From: Kribbella qitaiheensis
Lineage (GTDB): Bacteria; Actinomycetota; Actinomycetes; Propionibacteriales; Kribbellaceae
Assembly: GCF_014217565.1 (NCBI RefSeq)
Contig: NZ_CP043661.1
Coordinates: 6,076,001 to 6,140,000 of the forward strand
DNA: 64,000 nucleotides
Direction of reading: 5' to 3'
The notes under the pieces were generated by a model. The model was not told the origin of the DNA. It did not search any database and saw only the letters and a program-made list of their open reading frames with translations. The position numbers and the translations under genes were made by a program. Shown piece after piece: positions 35,433-43,779 of the stretch (the first letter of the stretch is position 1; every line of letters starts with the position of its first letter).

Positions 35433-35983
35433 CGAGGTTCCGTAAGCGCAAGAAGACCGTGATCGTCAGCTTCGCCGAGCACGAGGCCGACATCCTGGCG
35501 AACCTGCTGCGCAACCTGGTCGAGCTCCTGTACGACGGGATGCCGCCGCGCGCGACCGAGTCCAGCGATCCGCTGGCGGCGCTGCTCGACAACGACGGGC
35601 CGACGTCGCCGCCGGAGGACGTAGTACTGCAGCGGCTGCTACCGGACGCGTACAAGGAGGACGACCACGCGTCGTCGGAGTTCCGCCGGTTCACCGAGCG
35701 CGGGTTGCGCGACACCAAGGCGGGCGACGCCAAGCGGGTGCTCGCCGCGCTGGAGGAAGCGTCAGCGGTCGATGACGGCATCACGCTCGAACCAGAGGAC
35801 CAGCTGTCGTGGCTCCGCGCCCTCAACGACCTCCGGCTCGCGATCGGCACCCGCCTGGACATCAAAGAAGACGACTACGGAGTCTGGGAACAACTCCCCG
35901 ACGACGACCCCCGCCGCCTGACGTACGACCTGTACGACTGGCTCGGCTACCTCCAGTCAGCTCTGCTGCACAACATGCGCTAG
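35429..35983 (+). CDS. DUF2017 protein
   Basis: Conserved actinobacterial protein of 184 residues, always near clpS (Rv1332 position in M. tuberculosis); function unknown. It is mainly helical and acidic, beginning with a basic stretch (FRKRKKTVIVSF). The GTG start at 35429 overlaps the clpS stop, so the two are coupled. The C-terminal residues WLGYLQSALLHNMR and the stop codon form the first unit of an 81-bp tandem array that continues past the gene. Confidence 0.87.
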   Translation: MTRFRKRKKTVIVSFAEHEADILANLLRNLVELLYDGMPPRATESSDPLAALLDNDGPTSPPEDVVLQRLLPDAYKEDDHASSEFRRFTERGLRDTKAGDAKRVLAALEEASAVDDGITLEPEDQLSWLRALNDLRLAIGTRLDIKEDDYGVWEQLPDDDPRRLTYDLYDWLGYLQSALLHNMR

Positions 35984-36309
35984 GCGCGGGTGCAGGTCAG
36001 GGAAAGCGGAGGCGGGGGATGGCTCGGCTACCTGCAGTCAGCTCTGCTGCTCAACATGCGCTAGGCGCGGGTGCAGGTCAGGGAAAGCGGAGGCGGGGGA
36101 TGGCTCGGCTACCTGCAGTCAGCTCTGCTGCTCAACATGCGCTAGGCGCGGGTGCAGGTCAGGGAAAGCGGAGGCGGGGGATGGCTCGGCTACCTGCAGT
36201 CAGCTCTGCTGCTCAACATGCGCTAGGCGCGGGTGCAGGTCAGGGAAAGCGGAGGCGGGGGATGGCTCGGCTGCCTCCAGTCGGCGCTGCTGTACGACAT
36301 GCGTTGGTA
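35941..36309. repeat. 81-bp tandem array made from the end of the DUF2017 gene
   Basis: GCTCGGCT recurs at 35941, 36022, 36103, 36184 and 36265, exactly 81 bp apart. The first unit is the gene's own 3' end with TAG; units 2-4 are almost identical, and the fifth is partial and diverged (LGCLQSALLYDMRW then TAG). Since 81 is 27 codons, every unit stays in frame and repeats the C-terminal peptide plus stop. Confidence 0.95.
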
Positions 36310-36324
36310 GGTAGGGTCGGGGCT

Positions 36325-37302
36325 ATGGAAAACAGGACTCTTGGGCGTACTGGGCGGGATGTTGGCGTGGTTGGGCTGGGGGCCTGGCAGCTGGGAGCTG
36401 ACTGGGGTGAGGTCGGGGAGGACGAGGCTCTCGCCGTACTGCGGGCAGCTGTGGACGGCGGCGTCACGTTTATCGACACCGCGGACGTGTACGGCGATGG
36501 GCGGAGCGAGCGGGTTGTCGGGAAGCTGCTGAAGGAGCACCAGGGGCTCACGGTCGCGTCCAAGATGGGGCGTCGGGTCGAGCAGAAGACCGGGAACTAC
36601 AACCTGGACGCGTTCCGCGCCTGGAACGATCGGTCGCGGGAGAACCTCGGCGTCGACACCATCGACCTGGTCCAGCTGCACTGCCCGCCGACCGAGGTCT
36701 ACTCGACCGGCGCGGTCTTCGACGCGCTCGACACCTTGGTGCAGGAGAAGCGCATCGCGGCGTACGGCGTGAGCGTGGAGACCTGTGCGGAAGCGCTCAC
36801 CGCGATCGCCCGGCCGAACGTGGCCAGTGTGCAGATCATCCTGAACGCTTTCCGGCTGAAGCCCCTCGACGAGGTACTCCCGGCCGCGGCCGAGGCGGGC
36901 GTCGGCATCATCGCCCGGGTCCCGCTGGCCAGCGGCCTGCTGTCCGGCAAGTACGACGAGAACACCAGTTTCGGGGCCGACGACCACCGCAATTACAACC
37001 GCAAGGGCGAGGCCTTCGACGTCGGCGAGACCTTCTCCGGCGTCGACTTCGCCACCGGCCTGGAGGCGGTCAAGCGGCTGATCCCGCTGGTCCCCGAAGG
37101 GGCGACGATGGCCCAGTTCGCGCTCCGCTGGATCCTCGACCAGCCGGGCGTCTCGGTGGTCATCCCCGGCGCGCGCAACCCGGAGCAGGTGGCCGGCAAC
37201 GTCGGCGCGGAGGCGCTCGACCCGCTGACCGCCGACCAGCTCAGCGCAGTACGGGATGTGTACGACGAGCTGATCCGCCCGCAGGTGCACGACCGCTGGT
37301 AG
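36325..37302 (+). CDS. Aldo/keto reductase
   Basis: NADPH-dependent TIM-barrel reductase of 325 residues. The catalytic tetrad is visible: Asp and Tyr in DTADVYGDG, Lys in ASKMG and His in LVQLHCPP. The NADP site is VVIPGARNPEQV. The ATG at 36325 starts the standard MENRTLGRTG; the frame is open through the upstream 81-bp repeats, which would add about 172 spurious residues. It is inserted between DUF2017 and mec relative to mycobacterial order. Substrate unknown. Confidence 0.9.
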   Translation: MENRTLGRTGRDVGVVGLGAWQLGADWGEVGEDEALAVLRAAVDGGVTFIDTADVYGDGRSERVVGKLLKEHQGLTVASKMGRRVEQKTGNYNLDAFRAWNDRSRENLGVDTIDLVQLHCPPTEVYSTGAVFDALDTLVQEKRIAAYGVSVETCAEALTAIARPNVASVQIILNAFRLKPLDEVLPAAAEAGVGIIARVPLASGLLSGKYDENTSFGADDHRNYNRKGEAFDVGETFSGVDFATGLEAVKRLIPLVPEGATMAQFALRWILDQPGVSVVIPGARNPEQVAGNVGAEALDPLTADQLSAVRDVYDELIRPQVHDRW

Positions 37303-37387
37303 GCGGCTGCCGAGCACCTGGTGTCCACATGGTGGACCGACTCAGGCGTTGGTCGGGGCGATCCGCCGTCCGCCGTACCGTTGAGTT

Positions 37388-37843
37388 GTGCTGATCATCG
37401 ACCAGGCGACGTACGACGCGATCGTCGCGCACGCCCGCCGGGACCACCCGGACGAGGCGTGTGGCGTGGTGGCCGGGCCCGAAGGCTCGGACCGGCCGCA
37501 GCGGTTCATCCCGATGCTGAACGCGGCGATGTCACCGACGTTCTACGAGTTCGACTCCGGCGATCTGTTCGGCTTGTACAAGGAGATGGACAAGCGGGAC
37601 GAGGAGCCGGTGGTGATCTACCACTCGCACACGGCCACCGAGGCCTACCCTTCGCGGACCGATATCAACCTGGCGCAGGAGCCGAACGCGCACTACGTCC
37701 TGGTCTCGACCAGGGACGGCGCGGACGCACCGGAGTACGACGGGCCGGTCGAGTTCCGGTCCTACCGGATCGTCGACGGCGAAGTCACCGAGGAAGACGT
37801 CAAGGTCGTGGCGGACTATGAAGGTGGTGTGTCTCGTGGATAG
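37388..37843 (+). CDS. mec: CysO-cysteine peptidase, JAMM/Mov34 metalloprotease
   Basis: Zinc peptidase of 151 residues that releases cysteine from the C-terminus of the sulfur carrier CysO. The JAMM motif is complete: Glu in DEACGVVAGP and HSHTATEAYPSRTD. The GTG start at 37388 gives VLIIDQATYDAIVAHA. The next two genes are cysO and cysM, exactly the partners of this pathway. The last seven codons and the stop form the left arm of a 166-bp palindrome. Confidence 0.93.
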   Translation: MLIIDQATYDAIVAHARRDHPDEACGVVAGPEGSDRPQRFIPMLNAAMSPTFYEFDSGDLFGLYKEMDKRDEEPVVIYHSHTATEAYPSRTDINLAQEPNAHYVLVSTRDGADAPEYDGPVEFRSYRIVDGEVTEEDVKVVADYEGGVSRG

Positions 37844-37987
37844 CTCGGCACCGGCGGCGCCCAGGCGGGCACCTCGCCGCGTTGGAGGAAAAGGCACGAT
37901 AGAAAAGCATCGAGCCCTTCCCTCCGCCTTGCGATGCACCCACCTGGACACCGCCGGCACTCAAGCTATCCACGAGACACACCACCT
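37822..37987. repeat. 166-bp imperfect palindrome between mec and cysO
   Basis: The outer 24 bp are a perfect inverted repeat (AGGTGGTGTGTCTCG... with the exact complement at 37964-37987). The next 45 bp also mirror, with several changes that would be G-U pairs in minus-strand RNA, and the centre closes as CGAT/ATCG. The left arm is the end of mec. The interior holds GGCGCCCAGGCGGGCACC, similar to the core of the elements at 20107 and 61667. Confidence 0.85.
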
Positions 37988-38001
37988 AGGAGAAATCTGA
38001 A

Positions 38002-38280
38002 ATGGCGATCGAGTTGCGCGTGCCGACGATTCTGCGCACCTATACCGGTGGCGAGAAGGCGGTGAACGGGGACGGCGCCACGCTGGCCGAGTTCATCGAC
38101 CACGTGAACGGCAACCACCCCGGGTTGAAGGAGCGGATCGTCGAGGGTGAGCCGGAGGAGCTGCGCCGGTTCGTCAACGTCTACGTCAACGACGAGGACG
38201 TCCGCTTCACCGGCGGCCTGACAACCGGTGTGAAGGACGGCGACGTGGTCGTCGTACTGCCGGCTGTCGCCGGCGGCTGA
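38002..38280 (+). CDS. cysO: Sulfur-carrier protein CysO (ThiS/MoaD-like)
   Basis: Ubiquitin-fold carrier of 92 residues whose C-terminal Gly-Gly thiocarboxylate donates sulfur to O-phosphoserine through CysM. The C-terminus is AVAGG as required, and the beta-grasp segment DEDVRFTGGLTTGVKDGDVV is typical. The ATG at 38002 follows AGGAGAAA. It lies 14 bp after the 166-bp palindrome, so its expression may depend on that structure. cysM starts 2 bp past its stop. Confidence 0.94.
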   Translation: MAIELRVPTILRTYTGGEKAVNGDGATLAEFIDHVNGNHPGLKERIVEGEPEELRRFVNVYVNDEDVRFTGGLTTGVKDGDVVVVLPAVAGG

Positions 38281-38282
38281 TC

Positions 38283-39230
38283 ATGCGCTTCGACAGCCTG
38301 CTCGACTCGATCGGCGGTACGCCGCTGGTCGGGCTGCCCAAGCTGTCCCCGTCGGCCGACGTACGGTTGTGGGCCAAGCTGGAGGACCACAACCCGACCG
38401 GGTCGATCAAGGACCGGGCCGCGTTGCGGATGCTGCTGGACGCCGAGAAGGACGGCCGGCTGCGGCCGGGCAACACCATCCTCGAGCCGACGTCGGGCAA
38501 CACCGGGATTTCGCTCGCGATGGCCGCCAAGCTCCGTGGCTACCGGATGGTCTGCGTGATGCCGGAGAACACCTCGCAGGAGCGCCGGCAGATCCTGCGG
38601 ATGTGGGGCGTCGAGATCATCTCCTCGCCTGCCGCGGGCGGCTCGAACGAGGCGGTCCGGGTGGCCAAGCAGGTCGCGGCGGACCACCCCGACTGGGTGA
38701 TGCTGTACCAGTACGGCAACCCCTCGAACGCGGCGGCGCACTACGACGGGACGGCCCGGGAGATCCTCACCGACCTGCCGTCGGTGACGCACTTCGTGGC
38801 CGGGCTGGGCACCACCGGCACGCTGATGGGCGCCGGCCGCTTCTTCCGTGAGCACAAGCCGGAGGTCCGGATCGTCGCCGCCGAACCGCGGTACGGCGAA
38901 CTCGTCTACGGCCTGCGCAACCTCGACGAGGGGTTCGTGCCGGAGCTGTACGACGCGTCGCTGATCGACGCCAGGTTCTCGGTCGGCCCGCGCGACGCGG
39001 TCCGGCGGGTGCGCGAGTTACTGGACAACGAAGGCATTTTCGCCGGGATCTCGACCGGCGCGATCCTGCACGCGGCGCTCGGCCAGGCGGCCAGGTGCGT
39101 CCAGGACGGGCAGTCCGCGGACATCGCGTTCGTCGTCGCCGACGGCGGCTGGAAGTACCTGTCCACCGGCGCCTACGAAGGCACGATCGATGAAGCAGAG
39201 GACCGCCTCGAAGGTCAACTCTGGGCCTGA
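38283..39230 (+). CDS. cysM: O-phosphoserine sulfhydrylase (CysO-dependent cysteine synthase)
   Basis: PLP enzyme of 315 residues that builds cysteine from O-phosphoserine and CysO thiocarboxylate. The PLP Lys is in NPTGSIKDRAAL, the phosphate loop and substrate site in EPTSGNTGISLA, and GLGTTGTLMG is present. Length and context with mec and cysO match mycobacterial CysM rather than the O-acetylserine enzyme. It ends near a hairpin shared with the convergent small gene. Confidence 0.94.
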   Translation: MRFDSLLDSIGGTPLVGLPKLSPSADVRLWAKLEDHNPTGSIKDRAALRMLLDAEKDGRLRPGNTILEPTSGNTGISLAMAAKLRGYRMVCVMPENTSQERRQILRMWGVEIISSPAAGGSNEAVRVAKQVAADHPDWVMLYQYGNPSNAAAHYDGTAREILTDLPSVTHFVAGLGTTGTLMGAGRFFREHKPEVRIVAAEPRYGELVYGLRNLDEGFVPELYDASLIDARFSVGPRDAVRRVRELLDNEGIFAGISTGAILHAALGQAARCVQDGQSADIAFVVADGGWKYLSTGAYEGTIDEAEDRLEGQLWA

Positions 39231-39335
39231 AGCAGTACTTCTATGGGCGGACCTGCCTGAGCCACGTCTACGCGGTCCCGCTGCACTGACAGCCGGCACC
39301 ACGGACTGGTAGGTCCGGCCTGCAGCATCAGGTCG

Positions 39336-39357
39336 GATCCGCCGGTCGGGCCGGATC
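39336..39357. terminator. Hairpin between cysM and the convergent small gene
   Basis: GATCCG and CGGATC flank a 10-base GC-rich loop. The right arm runs into the stop codon of the gene at 39356-39724. No T tract, so it could act in either direction. Confidence 0.5.
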
Positions 39358-39724
39358 AGGAAGGTTGCTTGAAGAGGATCTTTCGTCCTAGCCGGGGATG
39401 AGTGCCGCGGCCCTTGCAACTGCTGCAGGGGCGTTGGGCGTAGGTGAAGATGGTGCCTTTGTGCCGTCCGGCTCCGTTGCAGCGACCGCACTTGGCGTTC
39501 GGGTGCAGCGAGAGCGAGATGATGTAGACGGCCAAGACGGCGATCGCGAGCAACAGCAGCATCCCGGTCGGCCCGAGGGCCGAGCCGATGTCTGCCGACG
39601 TACTGCTCGTGGTCGTTTCCGCGGCCTGGCCGGTGGCGTGTCCTGCTGCCGTGGCGTTGGTCGGATGCGGATTCGGTGCGGCGGTGGAACTCAGGGCCAC
39701 CGCGATCTGGACTGCCAAATTCAT
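39356..39724 (-). CDS. Small membrane protein with DnaJ-type Cys repeats
   Basis: A 122-residue protein with one central hydrophobic helix (GMLLLLAIAVLAVYIISLSL) and a C-terminal CGRCNGAGRHKG...CSSCKGRG, two CxxCxGxG-like repeats as in the DnaJ zinc finger. The N-terminal part is Ala/Thr-rich with a first hydrophobic stretch. The start is uncertain: ATG at 39724 or GTG at 39751, neither with a clear ribosome site. It occupies the place of the rhomboid gene in mycobacterial order. Function unknown. Confidence 0.65.
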   Translation of the reverse strand: MNLAVQIAVALSSTAAPNPHPTNATAAGHATGQAAETTTSSTSADIGSALGPTGMLLLLAIAVLAVYIISLSLHPNAKCGRCNGAGRHKGTIFTYAQRPCSSCKGRGTHPRLGRKILFKQPS

Positions 39725-39904
39725 GGCATCGCTAAGGGCGGTCGGAAACACATCCGTTAAGAGTGGCCTGCGTCACGTCACAATGCAATTCCTGAGAGTA
39801 AAGATGTGGATAACTCCGGCGTGTCGTTTCGTCTTGTAGGTAAGGCTCACCTTCGAGCCTGCCCGATGCCGGTCCTGTCGGTCCTCAGAGCTAGGGTTCA
39901 CACC

Positions 39905-40708
39905 GTGGCAGACGCACCGATCGGCATCTTCGACTCCGGCTTCGGCGGGCTGACCGTGGCCCGCTCGGTGCTGGACCAGTTGCCGCATGAGCCGATCCTG
40001 TATCTGGGCGACACGGCTCGTCAGCCGTACGGTCCGAAGCCGATCGCCGAGGTCCGTGAGTACGCGCTTGAATGCCTGGACCACCTGGTCGAGGGTGGCG
40101 TGAAGATGCTCGTGATCGCCTGCAATTCGGCCAGTGCCGCGATGCTCCGCGACGCCCGCGAGCGGTACGACGTACCGGTGGTCGAGGTGATCCTGCCGGC
40201 GGCGCGTCGTGCGGTCGCTGCCACCCGCAACAACCACGTCGGCGTGATCTGCACCCACGCGACGGCGTCCTCGCTTGCCTATGAGGATGCGTTTGCCGCC
40301 GCTCCGCAGGTCGAGCTGCTGACCAAGGCCTGCCCGAGTTTCGTCGACTTCGTCGAGGCCGGCACGACGTCCGGTCCGGAGTTGCTCGCGGCGGCGCACG
40401 AGTATCTCGATCCGCTGGTCGAGGCCGGCGTCGACACCCTCATCCTCGGGTGCACCCACTACCCGTTACTGACCGGCGTCATCTCGTACGTGATGGGCGA
40501 CGAGGTCAGCCTGGTCAGCAGCGCCGAGGAGTGCGCCAAGGACGTGTACGGCGTGCTGACCAAGAGCGGCCTGCTGCGAGCGGACAACCTGCCGGCACCG
40601 CAGCACCGGTTCGTCACCACCGGGAACCCGGCCGAGTTCGCCGCGATCGGCTCGCGGTTCCTCGGCCCGGTGCTTTCCGGCGTCGACCAGTTCGCCTGGG
40701 TCCGCTAG
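39905..40708 (+). CDS. murI: Glutamate racemase
   Basis: Supplies D-glutamate for peptidoglycan; 267 residues. The two catalytic Cys are in VIACNSASA and LGCTHYPLL, and the Asp/Ser substrate loop is IFDSGFGGLTV. The GTG at 39905 gives VADAPIGIFDSG; the frame is open for 33 codons upstream without a ribosome site. Position before the Rv1339-like gene is conserved in mycobacteria. Confidence 0.94.
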   Translation: MADAPIGIFDSGFGGLTVARSVLDQLPHEPILYLGDTARQPYGPKPIAEVREYALECLDHLVEGGVKMLVIACNSASAAMLRDARERYDVPVVEVILPAARRAVAATRNNHVGVICTHATASSLAYEDAFAAAPQVELLTKACPSFVDFVEAGTTSGPELLAAAHEYLDPLVEAGVDTLILGCTHYPLLTGVISYVMGDEVSLVSSAEECAKDVYGVLTKSGLLRADNLPAPQHRFVTTGNPAEFAAIGSRFLGPVLSGVDQFAWVR

Positions 40709-40714
40709 ACACGC

Positions 40715-40737
40715 CGAGCCAGATGTGACGCGGCTCG
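40715..40737 (+). terminator. Hairpin after murI
   Basis: CGAGCC and GGCTCG flank an 11-base loop, with an outer GACAC/GTGTC pairing at 40708-40712 and 40745-40749 that includes the last coding base. No T tract; probable but unproven terminator. Confidence 0.4.
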
Positions 40738-40882
40738 CACCTGGGTGTCGCGGCGTCCGTTGTCAATGGCACCGGTACCGGGGCGGGACGTGCCGGAATC
40801 GTCGCCAGGTAACCGGTTCAGCTGATCGCCGACGCCCTGAGGTCGTCTGCGAACTGACCAACCCGCCGGTAATGTTCAAGGT

Positions 40883-41629
40883 ATGAAGCTCACCGTGCTC
40901 GGCTGCTCCGGGTCCGTCCCCGGTCCGGACTCGCCTGCCTCGAGCTATCTGGTCAGCGCGGACGGCTTCAACCTGGTCCTCGACCTGGGCAGTGGCGCGC
41001 TGGGCGCGCTGCAGCGGCATCTCAGCGTGCCCCAGATCGGCGCGATCGCCCTGTCCCACCTGCACCCGGACCATTGCATGGATCTGTGCGGGCTGTACGT
41101 CTCCGCGAAGTACTCGCCCGCCTCGCCGTTCCCGCGCATCCCCGTCTACGGTCCGCCCGGTGCGGCCGGCCGGATGGCGCTGGCCTACGACCTGCCCGAG
41201 GATCCGGGGATGGAGGAGGAGCTGGAGTTCCATACCTGGCAGGAGATCCAGCAGATCGGGCCTTTCACCGTCCGCACCACGCCCGCCATCCACCCGGTCC
41301 CGGCGTACTCGATCAGAGTTGAGCACGGCAACAAGGCCCTCGTCTTCACCGGCGACACCGGCCCGAGCGACGCTCTGATCGAGCTTGCCCGCGGTGCCGA
41401 TGTGCTGCTGTCGGAAGCGGCCTTGAAGGACGACGATCCGAACAATCCGGTTGATCTGCACCTCACCCCCGCCGATGCTGGGGAGCATGCCAAAAGAGCG
41501 GGCGTGAAGCGCCTCGTCATCACCCATGTCCCGCCGTGGTTCGACCGCGACATTCAGGCCGAAGGTGCTCGCCGCACCTTTCCCGGTGAGGTTCTGGTCG
41601 CCACCCCCAACGCGGTCTTCGAGATCTAG
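40883..41629 (+). CDS. MBL-fold phosphodiesterase, Rv1339-like
   Basis: Metallo-beta-lactamase-fold hydrolase of 248 residues. The metal motif is SHLHPDHCMD, with further ligands in AIHPVPAYS, FTGDTGPS and the C-terminal THVPPWFD. The M. tuberculosis homologue at this position has been described as an atypical cAMP phosphodiesterase, so cyclic-nucleotide turnover is the best guess; RNase Z-like activity is the alternative. The alpha/beta hydrolase follows with no spacer. Confidence 0.85.
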   Translation: MKLTVLGCSGSVPGPDSPASSYLVSADGFNLVLDLGSGALGALQRHLSVPQIGAIALSHLHPDHCMDLCGLYVSAKYSPASPFPRIPVYGPPGAAGRMALAYDLPEDPGMEEELEFHTWQEIQQIGPFTVRTTPAIHPVPAYSIRVEHGNKALVFTGDTGPSDALIELARGADVLLSEAALKDDDPNNPVDLHLTPADAGEHAKRAGVKRLVITHVPPWFDRDIQAEGARRTFPGEVLVATPNAVFEI

Positions 41630-42460
41630 ATGCACGTCGAACTGTCGGACGGCGTACGCCTGCGCACTATGACAACCGGTACGGCGACCGCCGCGCTGCC
41701 CGTCGTTCTGGTGCATGGCGGTCCTGGCCTCTGGGACTACCTGGAACCGGTGGCGGAAATGATCGGCGATCGTACGGTCGTGCACCGGTTCGACCAGCGC
41801 GGGTGCGGCAGGTCGGACCCATCCGAAGACCAGACGATGAAGCGGCTCCAGGACGACATCGAGGAACTCCGGCAGCACTGGGGCTACGAGAAGATCGTTG
41901 TCATCGGCCACTCCTTCGGCGCCACGCTCGCGCTGACCTACGCGGCGGCGTACCCGGCCAGCGTCGCGCGAGTCGGCTACCTCGGCGGCGTCGGCATCGG
42001 CGACTGGTTCACCCCGTACGAGGCGGAGCGGCTTCGGCGGATGACTCCGGCGCAACAGGCCCGGCTCGACCAGTTGAGCGGCCGGAAGCGAAGCCAGGAA
42101 GAGGAAATCGAGTTCCGCGCGTTGTTCTGGTTCACCGATCACGCCGATCGCGAGCAGGCCTGGAAGTGGGGCCTGGAGGATGCGGACGTCCCGTATCCAA
42201 TCAACTTCTCCGCCAACAGCGCGATCAACGCGGAGACCGAGTCGTGGTCCGACGAAGACCTCGCCCGTACAGCGAGCGCCGTCACCGCGCCGGTCTGGTT
42301 CGTCCATGGCGACGGCGACCCGCGCCCGGCGAGCGCAGTACGGGAACTGGCCGAACACGTTGCCCAGCACGAGTTCCGGCTGATCGAAGGCGCCGGCCAC
42401 TCGCTCCACCGCGAGCGACCGGACGCCTTACGAGAAGTACTTGCGGAGATTGTCAGCTAG
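41630..42460 (+). CDS. Alpha/beta hydrolase, proline iminopeptidase-like
   Basis: A 276-residue hydrolase. The oxyanion motif is VHGGPGLWD, the nucleophile elbow GHSFGATLAL, and the catalytic His is in GAGHSLHRERP. The DQRGCGRSD stretch is typical of the proline iminopeptidase branch (family S33), but esterases share it. Its ATG follows the preceding stop directly, so it is co-translated with the Rv1339-like gene. It overlaps the convergent Gfo/Idh/MocA gene by 8 bp. Confidence 0.87.
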   Translation: MHVELSDGVRLRTMTTGTATAALPVVLVHGGPGLWDYLEPVAEMIGDRTVVHRFDQRGCGRSDPSEDQTMKRLQDDIEELRQHWGYEKIVVIGHSFGATLALTYAAAYPASVARVGYLGGVGIGDWFTPYEAERLRRMTPAQQARLDQLSGRKRSQEEEIEFRALFWFTDHADREQAWKWGLEDADVPYPINFSANSAINAETESWSDEDLARTASAVTAPVWFVHGDGDPRPASAVRELAEHVAQHEFRLIEGAGHSLHRERPDALREVLAEIVS

Positions 42461-43632
42461 GCCGCGACTGGCCTTGGTCGAAGTACTCGATCAGTGCTGG
42501 GTCGAGTGCCGGGATGTCGATCGGGGCGCCGTTGGAGCGCAGCGAGGTGGTGGCCGCGTAGCCGGCGGCGACGGCCGCGCGGGCCGCGATCGGTGAGGTG
42601 ATGGTCGCGCCGCCGTCGCGGACGAAGTTGACGAATTCCGCCACCAGGCGGGGATCCGCGCCCGCGTGCCCACCCTCTGCATCCGGGATGTCGACCACCA
42701 GATCGGCGTCCTCGCGGTAACCGGAACGGCCGCTGTTCCAGACCTTCACGACGCCACCGGGGCCGTCGCCGAAGTTCTCCAGCCGCCCGGCCGTGCCGAT
42801 CACGGTGTAGTTGCGCCAGTAGTCCGGGGTGAAGTGGCACTGCTGGTAGGTGAGGAAAACCCCGTTGTCCAGTTGGAGATTCGCCATCGACAGGTCCTCG
42901 ACGTCCATCACCGGCGCGAGTCCCGTCTGCGACAGCGGCGGCCAGTTGTCCTCGGAGACGAAGTCGGAGAACCGCTGCCCGGAGCGATCCTGGCGATCCT
43001 CGATCCCGCCGTACAGGACCAGCCCGCCGAGTGCGTTCGCCCGGGTCGTGTAGCCGTCGGCCAGCCAGTGCATCACATCGATGTCGTGGGCACCCTTCTG
43101 CAGCAGCAGACTGGTGGTCCGGCTGCGGTCGGCGTGCCAGTCCTTGAAGTAGAAGTCGCCACCGTGGCCGACGAAGTGCCGGCACCAGATCGTCTTCACC
43201 TCGCCGATCGCGCCGGACCGGATCAGGTCCCGCATCGTCTGTACTACGGGCATGTGGCGCATGTTGTGCCCGACGTACAGGCGGGAACCGCTGTCGTACG
43301 CCGCCTGCAGCACCCGGTCGCAACCGGCGGTCGTGATCGCCAGCGGCTTCTCCACGAAGACGGCGACGCCGGCCCTGGAGGAAGTCGATCGCCGGATCCT
43401 CGTGCAGGTCATCGGGGGTCGTCAGGAAGACGCCGTCCAGGTTCAGGTCGAGCAGTTCCTTGTGGTCGCCGTACGCCTTCGCCTCGGGGTAGTTGTCGAG
43501 GGCGGCCTGCTGCTGGGCGCCGACCGGGTCGCAGACCGCGACGATCCGCGATCCCTCCCCGGGCTGGTGCGCATGGCGGGCGATCCCGCTGCGGGCGCCG
43601 AGTCCCACCACGCCGAACCGAAGATCAGTCAT
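42453..43632 (-). pseudogene. Gfo/Idh/MocA oxidoreductase gene with a +1 frameshift
   Basis: An NAD(P)-dependent sugar dehydrogenase-like gene split over two frames. From the ATG at 43632 the Rossmann half reads RFGVVGLGARSGIARHA to LHEDPAIDFLQ. The next frame then gives AGVAVFVEKPLAIT, with the conserved EKP, and the full C-terminal domain (GAHDIDVMHWLADGY). Removing one G from the CAGGGCCGG run near 43369-43376 joins them into about 392 residues. Both halves are otherwise free of damage, so a sequence error is likely. Substrate unknown. Confidence 0.7.
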
Positions 43633-43779
43633 AATCAGGCAACTCCTGCACGTAGGTGTTTGCAGGAGCCTATGTCTGGACACTTCCGATCTTCAACACC
43701 CGGTTCATCAGGTGGTGTCAACCGACCGGTCACCTGGGTGGCACCCAGGACTCGCTCGGCGCCGTCACCATGACGGAAC

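Noticed and set aside
35941..36309. Possible CRISPR or riboswitch array at the 81-bp repeat
   Set aside because: The units contain the end of a protein gene and no unique spacers.
35809..36324. N-terminal extension of the aldo/keto reductase through the 81-bp repeats
   Set aside because: The repeat period is a multiple of three and the frame happens to be open. Family members start at MENRTLGR, so the extension is spurious.
37818..38000. Small frame MKVVCLVDSSAPA within the mec-cysO palindrome, and its mirror on the other strand
   Set aside because: Both arise because the region is palindromic. The frame overlaps the end of mec and has no ribosome site of its own; I cannot support it as a gene.
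39804..39812. Single TGTGGATAA 9-mer, E. coli-type DnaA box
   Set aside because: One isolated copy in an A/T-rich spot; not enough to claim a site.
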